Of a DNA stretch of 8,276 nt, positions 1-5,659 are shown in pieces. Positions within the stretch are counted from its first letter, which is position 1, and each line of letters begins with the position of its first letter. Source of the DNA: Spongiibacteraceae bacterium UBA5047 (GTDB lineage: Bacteria > Pseudomonadota > Gammaproteobacteria > Pseudomonadales > Spongiibacteraceae). Location of the stretch: NCBI GenBank assembly GCA_002415025.1, contig DIBR01000070.1:979-9254 (forward strand), written 5' to 3'. The position numbers were made by a program, and so were the translations under genes. The notes under the pieces are model-generated. The model saw nothing but the letters and a program-made list of their open reading frames with translations, searched no databases and was not told the DNA's origin.

Positions 1-456
1 TGGATGGTCAATGTTCATGCCAGCGGTGGTCCGCGCATGATGGATGCGGCGCGCGAAGCCCTTCAGGGTATGGGTAGCCATGCGCCGCTGCTCACGGCGG
101 TTACCGTGCTGACCAGTATGGAGCAGGCAGAGCTGACAGCCATCGGTGTTACCCGCAGTTTGCAGGAGCAGGTTGAGGCATTGGCCGGGCTGGCCAAAGA
201 CTGCGGGCTGGATGGTGTGGTCTGCTCCGCCAATGAAGCCGGAGCCCTGCGTAAGGCGCTGGGCAATGATTTCTTGCTTGTCACTCCCGGCATTCGTCCG
301 GCCAACACTGAACACGGAGACCAGCGCCGGGTTGCAAGCCCGAGAGAAGCATTGGAGCAGGGGAGTGACTACCTCGTCATTGGCAGGCCGATTACCCGGT
401 CTGAAGAGCCTCTGGGCAGCCTCAGAGCGATTGCAGAGAGCATCGCCTCGCGCTAG
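1..456 (+). CDS. pyrF: orotidine 5'-phosphate decarboxylase, C-terminal part (5' end outside window)
   Basis: PyrF decarboxylates orotidine 5'-phosphate to UMP, the last step of de novo pyrimidine synthesis in the cytosol. The reading frame is open from the first base, so the gene starts left of the window. 151 residues are visible, against roughly 230-245 for the whole enzyme. The fragment begins in the strand WMVNVHASGG and continues through PLLTAVTVLTSM, CGLDGVVCSANEA, LLVTPGIRP, GDQRR and YLVIGRPIT. These are the late TIM-barrel strands and phosphate-binding loops of bacterial PyrF, with the Arg of GDQRR and of IGRPIT as expected phosphate contacts. It ends with TAG. The next gene starts 54 bp downstream on the same strand. 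A 6-bp hairpin (CAGCCC at 466-471, GGGCTG at 477-482) lies in the gap but has no T-run, so read-through into the next gene is possible. The identification is secure. Confidence 0.96.
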   Translation, partial: WMVNVHASGGPRMMDAAREALQGMGSHAPLLTAVTVLTSMEQAELTAIGVTRSLQEQVEALAGLAKDCGLDGVVCSANEAGALRKALGNDFLLVTPGIRPANTEHGDQRRVASPREALEQGSDYLVIGRPITRSEEPLGSLRAIAESIASR

Positions 457-510
457 TATCACTACCAGCCCGGATTGGGCTGCCTACAAAAAAACACAAA
501 GGAGTGTGTT

Positions 511-789
511 ATGAGATATTTCCCTGCCTTTAAAAACCTTTTGCTTGCTGTTGCGCTGTCTTCAGGCTTTGTCGTTTCCGCAGAGTTACCGGCTACCGTT
601 AATATCAACGCCGCCGATGCCGATACCATTGCTGCGGTACTAACGGGAGTTGGTAAAGTGAGAGCCCAGTCGATAATTAAATGGCGCGAGTCGCATGGGC
701 CGTTCACAAGCGCTGAGCAGTTGGCTGAAGTGAGTGGGGTTGGCGCGATTGTGTTGGAAAAAAACAAAGACAAGATTGTTCTGGAATAA
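511..789 (+). CDS. small secreted helix-hairpin-helix protein, ComEA-like
   Basis: This 92-residue protein has a signal peptide of about 24 residues: positive start (MRYFPAFK), hydrophobic core LLLAVALSSGFVV, and likely cleavage after VSA. The mature part of about 68 residues is one ComEA-type domain. It opens with VNINAADADTIAAVLTGVGKVRAQSI (residues 30-55, first helix-hairpin-helix with GVG at 46-48), followed by a second hairpin around SGVG (75-78). Proteins of this family bind double-stranded DNA without sequence specificity, and in competent bacteria the periplasmic ComEA pulls in transforming DNA. Many gammaproteobacteria carry such short versions whether or not competence has been shown. 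The ATG at 511 was chosen because AAAGGAG lies at 498-504 and because it gives a proper signal peptide. A TTG 36 bases upstream would add residues before it. No other competence gene is in the window. The family call is good; the role in DNA uptake is inferred. Confidence 0.88.
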   Translation: MRYFPAFKNLLLAVALSSGFVVSAELPATVNINAADADTIAAVLTGVGKVRAQSIIKWRESHGPFTSAEQLAEVSGVGAIVLEKNKDKIVLE

Positions 790-815
790 GCTAGGTAGTA
801 TTCAATCTAAGACAG

Positions 816-837
816 GCCGCCTGCGGGCGGCTTTTTT
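816..837 (+). terminator. intrinsic terminator after the ComEA-like gene
   Basis: A perfect 6-bp GC stem, GCCGCC (816-821) with GGCGGC (826-831), has the 4-base loop TGCG and is followed directly by six T residues (832-837). It starts 26 bases after the TAA of the small ComEA-like gene. This is a textbook Rho-independent terminator and separates the pyrF/comEA-like transcript from the unit downstream. Confidence 0.92.
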
Positions 838-842
838 ATGGT

Positions 843-869
843 AATTTAACGTAAAGCTTACGCTAAATT
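843..869. promoter_or_regulatory. 12-bp inverted repeat, candidate operator upstream of the DHH gene
   Basis: AATTTAACGTAA (843-854) and TTACGCTAAATT (858-869) form 12-base arms around a 3-base spacer, with a single mismatch (A849 against C863). There is no T-run, and it lies after the terminator of the preceding gene. It touches the candidate -35 hexamer at 868-873, so a dimeric DNA-binding protein sitting here would affect transcription of the DHH-permease unit. The symmetry is directly visible. The operator role is inferred, and the cognate regulator is unknown. Confidence 0.5.
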
Positions 870-897
870 GGGGCGCGAGTAAGCGCTGTGCTATTCT
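868..897 (+). promoter_or_regulatory. candidate sigma70-type promoter for the DHH-permease unit
   Basis: TTGGGG (868-873) and TATTCT (892-897) are separated by 18 bases, matching the -35 and -10 consensus at 3 of 6 and 4 of 6 positions. Transcription would start near 904, leaving a leader of about 38 bases before the ATG at 943. The match is modest, but this is the only gap upstream of the two-gene unit and a terminator precedes it, so a promoter is needed here. Confidence 0.4.
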
Positions 898-942
898 GTG
901 GCGGATTTTTTCAGGCAGTTCTTCGAACAATAAGGTTAAGTT

Positions 943-1911
943 ATGGCGGCATATGATGTTTTTAACGGGGATGCGGACGGAATTTGTTCGCTGGTACAGT
1001 TGCGAAATGCCGAGCCCCGCGATGCCGAATTGATTACCGGAGTTAAGCGAGACATTGAACTGCTGGCGCAGGTTAACGCTCAGGCCGGCGATAAGATTAC
1101 GGTGCTGGATGTTTCATTGGATAAAAACCGCGAGGCGCTGATAAGCGTTCTGGACAATGGGGCTGAGGTATTTTATTCCGACCACCATTTCGCGGGTGAC
1201 ATTCCCGAATCGCCGGGATTGACTACATTGATCAATACCGCCTCCGATGTGTGTACCAGTTTATTGGTGAACGGGCACCTGAAGGGGCAATTTGCGCAGT
1301 GGGCCGTTACCGGCGCCTTTGGCGATAATTTGAGGCAGAGTGCACTGGCGGCTGCCAAACCGCTATCGTTGAGCGAGGCGCAGCTTGCGTCCCTGGAAAA
1401 CCTCGGTATTTACATCAACTACAACGGTTACGGCTCCAACCTTGAGGATCTGCATTTTCATCCGGCAGAGTTGTATCGTCAGGTAGCGGGCTACCATTCG
1501 CCCTTTGATTTTATTCATGACAATCGTGAGGCCTTTGAGAAGCTTGAGCAGGGCTATCATTCCGACATGTCGGCAGCGAGCGCTATTGCTCCGCAGAGCG
1601 CAACTGACAGCGCTGCGGTTTTTGTGTTGCCTAACAAACCCTGGGCGCGGCGCGTTAGCGGTGTTTATAGCAATGACCTGGCAAATGGCAGCCCCGATCG
1701 CGCCCATGCCGTATTAACCCACAAAGACAATGGCAACTACCTGATCAGCGTGCGCGCGCCGCTCAATAACAAACAGGGTGCTGACGAGTTGTGCAGGCAG
1801 TTTCCAACCGGCGGAGGGCGTGCTGCGGCTGCCGGAATCAATGATTTGCCCGCCGATGCGCTGAGTCAGTTTATAGACCAGTTTACTGACTTTTTTACGC
1901 GCCGGACCTGA
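943..1911 (+). CDS. DHH/DHHA1-family phosphoesterase, substrate unknown
   Basis: A 322-residue cytosolic protein with DHH-superfamily architecture. The N-terminal metal-binding part has motif I as FNGDADGICS (residues 7-16, Asp10 and Asp12), motif II at VLDVS (Asp56), the name-giving motif SDHH at 79-82, and a further conserved Asp in AFGDN (Asp128). The C-terminal DHHA1-like domain ends in FPTGGGRAAAAG (287-298), whose GGGR binds the substrate phosphate in relatives. Family members hydrolyse phosphodiester or phosphoanhydride bonds: RecJ, NrnA/oligoribonuclease-like, cyclic-dinucleotide and pyrophosphate types. Motif I lacks the leading His of NrnA/GdpP-type enzymes and resembles the RecJ form D-x-D-x-D-G, but the protein is far shorter than RecJ. 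The ATG at 943 has a weak TAAGG at 931-935, and the protein starts straight into motif I. Its stop overlaps the permease start, so the two are probably coexpressed. The family is certain; the substrate cannot be read from sequence. Confidence 0.9.
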   Translation: MAAYDVFNGDADGICSLVQLRNAEPRDAELITGVKRDIELLAQVNAQAGDKITVLDVSLDKNREALISVLDNGAEVFYSDHHFAGDIPESPGLTTLINTASDVCTSLLVNGHLKGQFAQWAVTGAFGDNLRQSALAAAKPLSLSEAQLASLENLGIYINYNGYGSNLEDLHFHPAELYRQVAGYHSPFDFIHDNREAFEKLEQGYHSDMSAASAIAPQSATDSAAVFVLPNKPWARRVSGVYSNDLANGSPDRAHAVLTHKDNGNYLISVRAPLNNKQGADELCRQFPTGGGRAAAAGINDLPADALSQFIDQFTDFFTRRT

Positions 1912-3686
1912 TGATGTTTTCGCCTGAAGCCATACAGACCTTGTTGCTGATTACCGGCTGCTTCGGGTTGCTTATTTTTACTCGCATACCTGCAGATGTC
2001 GTCTTGCTTGCCGGCGTTGCAATTCTGGTATTTGCAAATATTCTCACTCCCGCCGAGGCGCTGGCCGGCGCAGCGAGCGAAGGTCTGGCGACGGTAGCAG
2101 TGCTGTTTGTGGTCGCCCAGGCTCTGGCTGATACCGGGGTGGTGAGCTGGATTTCATACACACTGCTGGGCCGACCGCGCAATGTTGCCTCGGCGCAATT
2201 TCGCCTGATGGCGCCGGTCGCGATCTTCAGTTCCGTGCTGAACAATACGCCGGTAGTAGCCATGATGGTGCCGGCCGTGAGGGACTGGGCGCGCCGCAAC
2301 AATATATCCAGCTCACAGCTGATGATTCCACTGAGTTATGCGGCCATCATCGGTGGTACCTGCACCATCGTAGGCACCAGTACCAATCTGGTTGTTAACG
2401 ATATGCTCAAGGCGCATTCAAGCGGCATCAGCCTGGAATTGTTTGATCTCGCCTGGGTGGGTGTGCCCTGTGTAATCGTCGTCATATTGTTCACTGTTTT
2501 TACCAGCCGCTGGTTATTGCCCGATCGTAGCGGGCGTGTGCAGCGCTTTGAGGATGCCCGGCAGTATGTGGTTGAGATGCTGGTCGATTCCGGCAGCCCC
2601 CTGTGCGGAAAAAGTATCGAGAATGCAGGTTTGCGCCAGCTTCCGGGTATGTTCCTTATCGAAATTGATCGCGAGGGGCGCTTGCTGACTGCGGTTTCGC
2701 CACGGGAGACTCTGCAGGCCAATGACCGGTTGATTTTTGCCGGCGATGTGCGCTCGGTAGTGGACCTTAAAAACATACACGGTCTGCGTATGGCCGACGA
2801 TCAGGTCTTCAAGCTGGATGCCCATCAGGCAGTGCGTAGTCTGGTCGAGGTCGTGGTGTCGCCCAACTTCCCCTTTCTCGGCAAGACTGTTCGGGATATG
2901 GGCTTTCGAAACCACTACGGCGCCGTCATCATTGCGGTGTCGCGTGGTGGCCAGCATTTGAAAACAAAAATTGGGGATGTTGAGCCTCGCCCGGGTGATA
3001 CTTTTTTGCTGGAGACCCACGACGAATTTGTTGAAAGTCAGCGTTATTCGCGCGATTTTCTACTGGTCAGCCAGATTGAGAATTCGCGTCCGGTTCGTCA
3101 CGAGCAGCGTGGCATTGCGGGCCTGATTCTGCTCGGCATGGTTGCCGCTGTGGCGGGCGGATTTATGTCCATGTTCAAGGCAGCGTTGCTGGCGGCAGGG
3201 TTAATGGTGCTGACACGCTGTGTGCGCACTCAGGACGCCCGTCGCAGTATCGACTGGCAGGTGTTGCTGGTGATCGCCGCCTCGATTGCGCTGGGCGCGG
3301 CAATGGAGAAAACCGGTGCAGCGCAGACCATTGCGGAACTCATGGTTGGCTTGTCTGCCGGCTCGCCAATCGGGTTGCTTATCGCGTTATTTACCCTGAC
3401 TACGCTGTTTTCCGCAGTAATCTCCAATATGGCGGCCGCGGTGTTGCTGTTCCCCGTGGCGATGGCTGCGAGTGATCAACTGGGTATCAGCGCTGTGCCG
3501 TTGGCGGTAACCCTGATGGTTGGCGCATCAACCTGTTTCGCTACTCCGATTGGGTATCAAACCAACCTCATGGTTTACGGGCCGGGTAATTACCAGTTTC
3601 AGGACTTTATGAAGCTGGGTATTCCCCTGTCCATGCTGGTCGGTATTGTCACCGTAATCATTGTGCCAATAGTGTGGCCGTTTTAG
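1911..3686 (+). CDS. SLC13-type permease with two RCK_C (TrkA-C) domains
   Basis: A 591-residue inner-membrane transporter. Hydrophobic segments fill residues 8-200 and 400-591, in the repeated arrangement of the SLC13/ion-transporter superfamily. The first-half substrate and sodium region is SSVLNNTPVVAMMVP (107-121), followed by VGTSTNL (154-160). The second half has FSAVISNMAAAVLLFP (500-515) and TPIGYQTNLMVYGPG (545-559), typical of the TrkA-C-containing SLC13 group. Between the halves lie two soluble RCK_C-like domains, at about 212-292 and 300-385. They contain LCGKSIENAGLRQ, NDRLIFAGD, LGKTVRDMGFRNHYGAVI and RPGDTFLLE. RCK_C domains generally bind small regulatory ligands. Substrates in the family are dicarboxylates, citrate, sulfate or similar anions; none can be assigned here. 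The ATG at 1911 overlaps the TGA of the DHH gene and has no Shine-Dalgarno sequence, implying translational coupling; a second ATG follows at once (1914). The middle residue pattern SNM (505-507) differs from the more usual SNN or SNT. Confidence 0.92.
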   Translation: MMFSPEAIQTLLLITGCFGLLIFTRIPADVVLLAGVAILVFANILTPAEALAGAASEGLATVAVLFVVAQALADTGVVSWISYTLLGRPRNVASAQFRLMAPVAIFSSVLNNTPVVAMMVPAVRDWARRNNISSSQLMIPLSYAAIIGGTCTIVGTSTNLVVNDMLKAHSSGISLELFDLAWVGVPCVIVVILFTVFTSRWLLPDRSGRVQRFEDARQYVVEMLVDSGSPLCGKSIENAGLRQLPGMFLIEIDREGRLLTAVSPRETLQANDRLIFAGDVRSVVDLKNIHGLRMADDQVFKLDAHQAVRSLVEVVVSPNFPFLGKTVRDMGFRNHYGAVIIAVSRGGQHLKTKIGDVEPRPGDTFLLETHDEFVESQRYSRDFLLVSQIENSRPVRHEQRGIAGLILLGMVAAVAGGFMSMFKAALLAAGLMVLTRCVRTQDARRSIDWQVLLVIAASIALGAAMEKTGAAQTIAELMVGLSAGSPIGLLIALFTLTTLFSAVISNMAAAVLLFPVAMAASDQLGISAVPLAVTLMVGASTCFATPIGYQTNLMVYGPGNYQFQDFMKLGIPLSMLVGIVTVIIVPIVWPF

Positions 3687-3712
3687 GGCGCCGCTTTGGT
3701 GTGGCGGCCCTA
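3684..3712. terminator. hairpin shared by two convergent stop codons
   Basis: The left arm (3684-3694, beginning TAGGGCGCCGC) and right arm (3701-3712, ending GGCCCTA) pair over 11 positions with one bulged G and one G-T pair, around a 6-base loop. The arms contain the TAG of the permease (+) and the TAG of the TetR gene (-). Such a hairpin could act as a bidirectional transcription end or as 3' protection of both messages. Neither side has a proper T-run, so classic intrinsic termination is doubtful. Confidence 0.5.
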
Positions 3713-4306
3713 GCGGGTCGTTTTACCCAGAGCCATTACCGCCTGTAATTGGTTGCGCAGGGTTTCGTGATTGCGAAAGGGATACATGCGAATCGTGAGA
3801 ATCATAACGCCTAAAAACCCCTTCAGGCTTTCCAGGTCCACGACATTGCCTGTTTTGCGCCGGTACTGGCGGTAGGGCTCGTCAAGAATACTTCCCCAGA
3901 GATCTCTGGAACCCACATTTTGAAAGTAGGCCTTTATGCGTCCGGCATTAGGTCCTGATACCAAATCATTGGTGCGATTTTTGGCGGTAAATTGCTGGGC
4001 GAAACAAAGACACTCTTCAATTAAACGCGGAAAATCATCGCGAAAGGCTTGGGTAGCCTGATGCATTCCCTGGAAAAACTCTTCCTGACGTCGGGCCAGC
4101 AAGCTTTGTACGATATCGTCGCGACTGTCGAAGTAGCGGTAGATGGTGGGGCGTGAAACCTTGGCCTGTTTGGCAATTTCCGCGATGGTGGTTTTATCAA
4201 TCCCCTTGTTCGTGACCACCTTGTAGGTTGCCATCAGGATATGTTCCCGGGCACGTATCGGGTCGTCGTGCCGACTCCCTTTGCCCCAGCGCGTTTCGCT
4301 CGACAT
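3710..4306 (-). CDS. TetR/AcrR-family transcriptional regulator
   Basis: A 198-residue protein with the TetR layout. A basic N-terminus (residues 1-18) precedes the DNA-binding helices at about 19-65. IREHIL-like helix 1 leads to KTTIAEIAKQAKVSRPTIYRYFDSRDDI (38-65), in which TIAEIAKQAKVSRPTIYRYF is the canonical helix-turn-helix. The remaining all-helical part (about 70-195) is the dimerisation and ligand-binding domain, whose ligand cannot be predicted. TetR proteins usually repress their own gene or neighbours until a small molecule binds. The ATG at 4304-4306 is preceded on its strand by GAGGAAA with good spacing. It converges on the permease with only 23 bp between stop codons. The metallophosphoesterase gene lies 274 bp upstream on the same strand, and this gap is large enough for the regulator's own promoter. 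The target genes are unknown. Confidence 0.93.
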   Translation of the reverse strand: MSSETRWGKGSRHDDPIRAREHILMATYKVVTNKGIDKTTIAEIAKQAKVSRPTIYRYFDSRDDIVQSLLARRQEEFFQGMHQATQAFRDDFPRLIEECLCFAQQFTAKNRTNDLVSGPNAGRIKAYFQNVGSRDLWGSILDEPYRQYRRKTGNVVDLESLKGFLGVMILTIRMYPFRNHETLRNQLQAVMALGKTTR

Positions 4307-4338
4307 TGCTTTCCTCGGTCATTACTTCAGCTCGCTGA

Positions 4339-4368
4339 ATTGTAAACTGTTTTAACAAAGCAATTGAA
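4339..4368 (-). promoter_or_regulatory. candidate promoter of the TetR gene
   Basis: Read on the - strand, TACAAT (4344 down to 4339) matches 5 of 6 positions of the -10 consensus. TTCAAT lies 18 bases upstream of it and matches -35 at 3 of 6. The predicted start lies shortly before the GAGGAAA ribosome-binding site. A short palindrome (AAAC-T-GTTT, 4344-4352) lies between the hexamers, where a repressor would block polymerase. The -35 is weak. Confidence 0.35.
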
Positions 4369-4546
4369 GTGAAATGTAAATTAGAGGGAGAGTGGCAAAC
4401 GACCTTCAAGCTACGAAGTAGTAACCTAAATATAAATTTTAGGGTGGGGTAGTGCTGGTGCGCTCGCTAACTTATATGTGCCTATAGTGTAAACTAGTGG
4501 CAATATTTTATGCTCCGGGCCACACCTGATTGCTGCGAATTTCTTA

Positions 4547-4567
4547 GGAGCAGCGTTAGGCTGCTCC
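4547..4567 (-). terminator. possible terminator or 3' hairpin of the metallophosphoesterase gene
   Basis: GGAGCAG (4547-4553) and CTGCTCC (4561-4567) form a perfect 7-bp stem with a 7-base loop, 14 bases past the TGA of the metallophosphoesterase gene. On the - strand the hairpin is followed by TAAGAAATT rather than a T-run, so it may stabilise the 3' end instead of terminating. A third copy of the arm (TGCTCC, 4511-4516) could compete for pairing. Confidence 0.4.
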
Positions 4568-4580
4568 ATAACACAAGGCG

Positions 4581-5570
4581 TCAGAAGCTTCTTTCGTGCC
4601 CGGTTTCTCCAAGCTTGTTTTGTAATCCCTGCAGGCGGATATTCGCAAATACCGGGCCATTGTCGGTCATTGTGACCCAGGCGACGTGGTCCATTTTGCC
4701 GGGCCCCGCGCGGTGGAATGAGCCGCCGGTGGTACCCATCTGAATATAGTCAGTACCTCTGCGTACCTCATGCTGATAGTAGTGCTGGTGTCCGGCAATG
4801 ACGGTATGGGGGCGACCGGCCAGCAAGGCTTCGATACGCGGCCAGTTGGGGTGCTTGAATACCCAGGCAGGCTTGTGCATCAACACGACCGTCCAGCGAA
4901 CTGCGGGGTTGTCGTCGAGCACTTTTTTGAAGTACGCCACTTGCTCATCGCTGATTTTTGTCGGCAACTCATACTTGCCGCGAGAGCCATCATTCATGCT
5001 TTGTTTAATCATGGCTTCCGCTTTTTCCGGGTCTGTTTTCAGTAATTTTTTAAAGTAGGCAATGCCCGCTTGCATCTCCGGGTCCAGCGGGGTGGGAGGG
5101 TCTTCGGTATTCACTGCCAGAAATAGTACGTTTTTATAGATGAAGTGATAGTAGTCGCGCTTGCCATACCGCGCCTGCCACACATCCCGCATGACGTTGT
5201 TGCCTATATCGTGGTTGCCTACGACATAAAAGAAGGGCATATCCAGGCGTCCAACCATTTCGTCAACGTGATTCCACTCCTTCTCCAATACCGTACGATC
5301 TTCACTGTAGCCTTCAATCAGGTCGCCAACGCTGACAACAAACTCGGGTTGCAGCCAGTTGATCTGTGTTATCGCGCGCTCGAAAACGCCGAGGCGGGCA
5401 CCTCCCGTACGGTCGCCGACAATGGCAAACTGGAAATTCTCGGGCTTGTTGTTGAATGCTGTGCTGGTCCAGGGCTTGGGGCCTGCTGTTGTATCGCTGC
5501 TGAATTCGGTGCTACAGCCCAGAACGCATACACAAAATGCAGTAGTCAGTATTATTCTCAGGTATGTCAT
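4581..5570 (-). CDS. metallophosphoesterase (calcineurin-like) lipoprotein
   Basis: A 329-residue protein with a lipoprotein signal: MTYLRIILTTAFCVCVLGC, with lipobox VLGC and Cys19 as the acylated residue. It is therefore probably membrane-tethered and facing the periplasm or outside. The calcineurin-like fold shows its five metal/active-site blocks in order: VGDRTGG (51-57, Asp53), SVGDLIEGY (80-88, Asp83), VVGNHDIG (116-123, Asn119/His120), VLMHKP (229-234, His232) and IAGHQHYYQH (258-267, His261 and His263). The usual D-x-H of block one is D-R-T here, which I recall as typical of a GDRTGG subgroup. A charged insert of about 55 residues (155-210) precedes block four. The substrate (nucleotide, phospholipid head group or phosphoprotein) is unknown. 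The ATG at 5568-5570 was preferred over an in-frame TTG six codons earlier because GGAG sits 5 bases before it and the signal peptide begins there. The gene is divergent from the amidohydrolase across 89 bp. Confidence 0.9.
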   Translation of the reverse strand: MTYLRIILTTAFCVCVLGCSTEFSSDTTAGPKPWTSTAFNNKPENFQFAIVGDRTGGARLGVFERAITQINWLQPEFVVSVGDLIEGYSEDRTVLEKEWNHVDEMVGRLDMPFFYVVGNHDIGNNVMRDVWQARYGKRDYYHFIYKNVLFLAVNTEDPPTPLDPEMQAGIAYFKKLLKTDPEKAEAMIKQSMNDGSRGKYELPTKISDEQVAYFKKVLDDNPAVRWTVVLMHKPAWVFKHPNWPRIEALLAGRPHTVIAGHQHYYQHEVRRGTDYIQMGTTGGSFHRAGPGKMDHVAWVTMTDNGPVFANIRLQGLQNKLGETGHERSF

Positions 5571-5659
5571 AGTGGCTCCGGAGTGCAAGTATTTTGCGTA
5601 TAGAGTTCCAAGAGTCTAGTTTGACCAGAAATTGATTGCCACGAGAGGATTTAGTCCAG
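5571..5659. promoter_or_regulatory. divergent intergenic region with promoters for two exported hydrolases
   Basis: These 89 bp must carry the start signals for the metallophosphoesterase lipoprotein (-) and the amidohydrolase (+), since both genes begin here. I see GGAG before the - strand ATG and GAGAGGA (5643-5649) before the + strand ATG. A TTGACC at 5621-5626 resembles a -35, but no good -10 is correctly spaced from it. No convincing operator symmetry was found. The promoter positions are therefore left open. Confidence 0.45.

Larger units (their letters stand above)
4307..4580. other. 274-bp non-coding region between TetR and metallophosphoesterase genes
   Basis: No credible coding frame is present. 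On the - strand a -10-like TACAAT (4339-4344) with a weak TTCAAT -35 at an 18-base spacing would start the TetR message about 26 bases before its ATG. The octamer TGTAAACT occurs twice (4341-4348 and 4488-4495). The first copy lies over that -10 and includes the small symmetric element AAAC-T-GTTT (4344-4352), a plausible autoregulatory site. CCTAAA (4425-4430) and TTTAGG (4438-4443) form an AT-rich inverted repeat. The right end holds a hairpin after the metallophosphoesterase stop. The promoter and operator assignments are inference. Confidence 0.5.

Noticed and set aside
466..482. Hairpin CAGCCC/GGGCTG between pyrF and the ComEA-like gene as a terminator
   Set aside because: The stem is short and is followed by A-rich, not T-rich, sequence. 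It may be incidental or a processing site.
918..928. GTTC-TTC-GAAC as an operator
   Set aside because: Arms of only 4 bases are expected by chance; the larger palindrome at 843-869 is far stronger.
2514..3020. A 168-codon open frame on the - strand inside the permease
   Set aside because: It is antisense to the RCK_C domains, has no family-like motifs, and is explained by codon bias of the real gene.
4197..4409. A - strand frame starting upstream of the TetR gene
   Set aside because: It overlaps the helix-turn-helix coding part in another frame. The TetR start has a good ribosome-binding site and a full family match.
4510..4743. A 77-codon + strand frame that starts in the intergenic region
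   Set aside because: It runs into the antisense of the metallophosphoesterase C-terminus, and its protein is low in credible structure.
5145..5603. A 152-codon + strand open frame
   Set aside because: It is antisense to the N-terminal half of the metallophosphoesterase, whose motifs are intact, and has no ribosome-binding site or domain.
5621..5650. TTGACC as -35 of the amidohydrolase promoter
   Set aside because: The matching -10 position would fall on the ribosome-binding site (GAGAGGA) and leave almost no leader.
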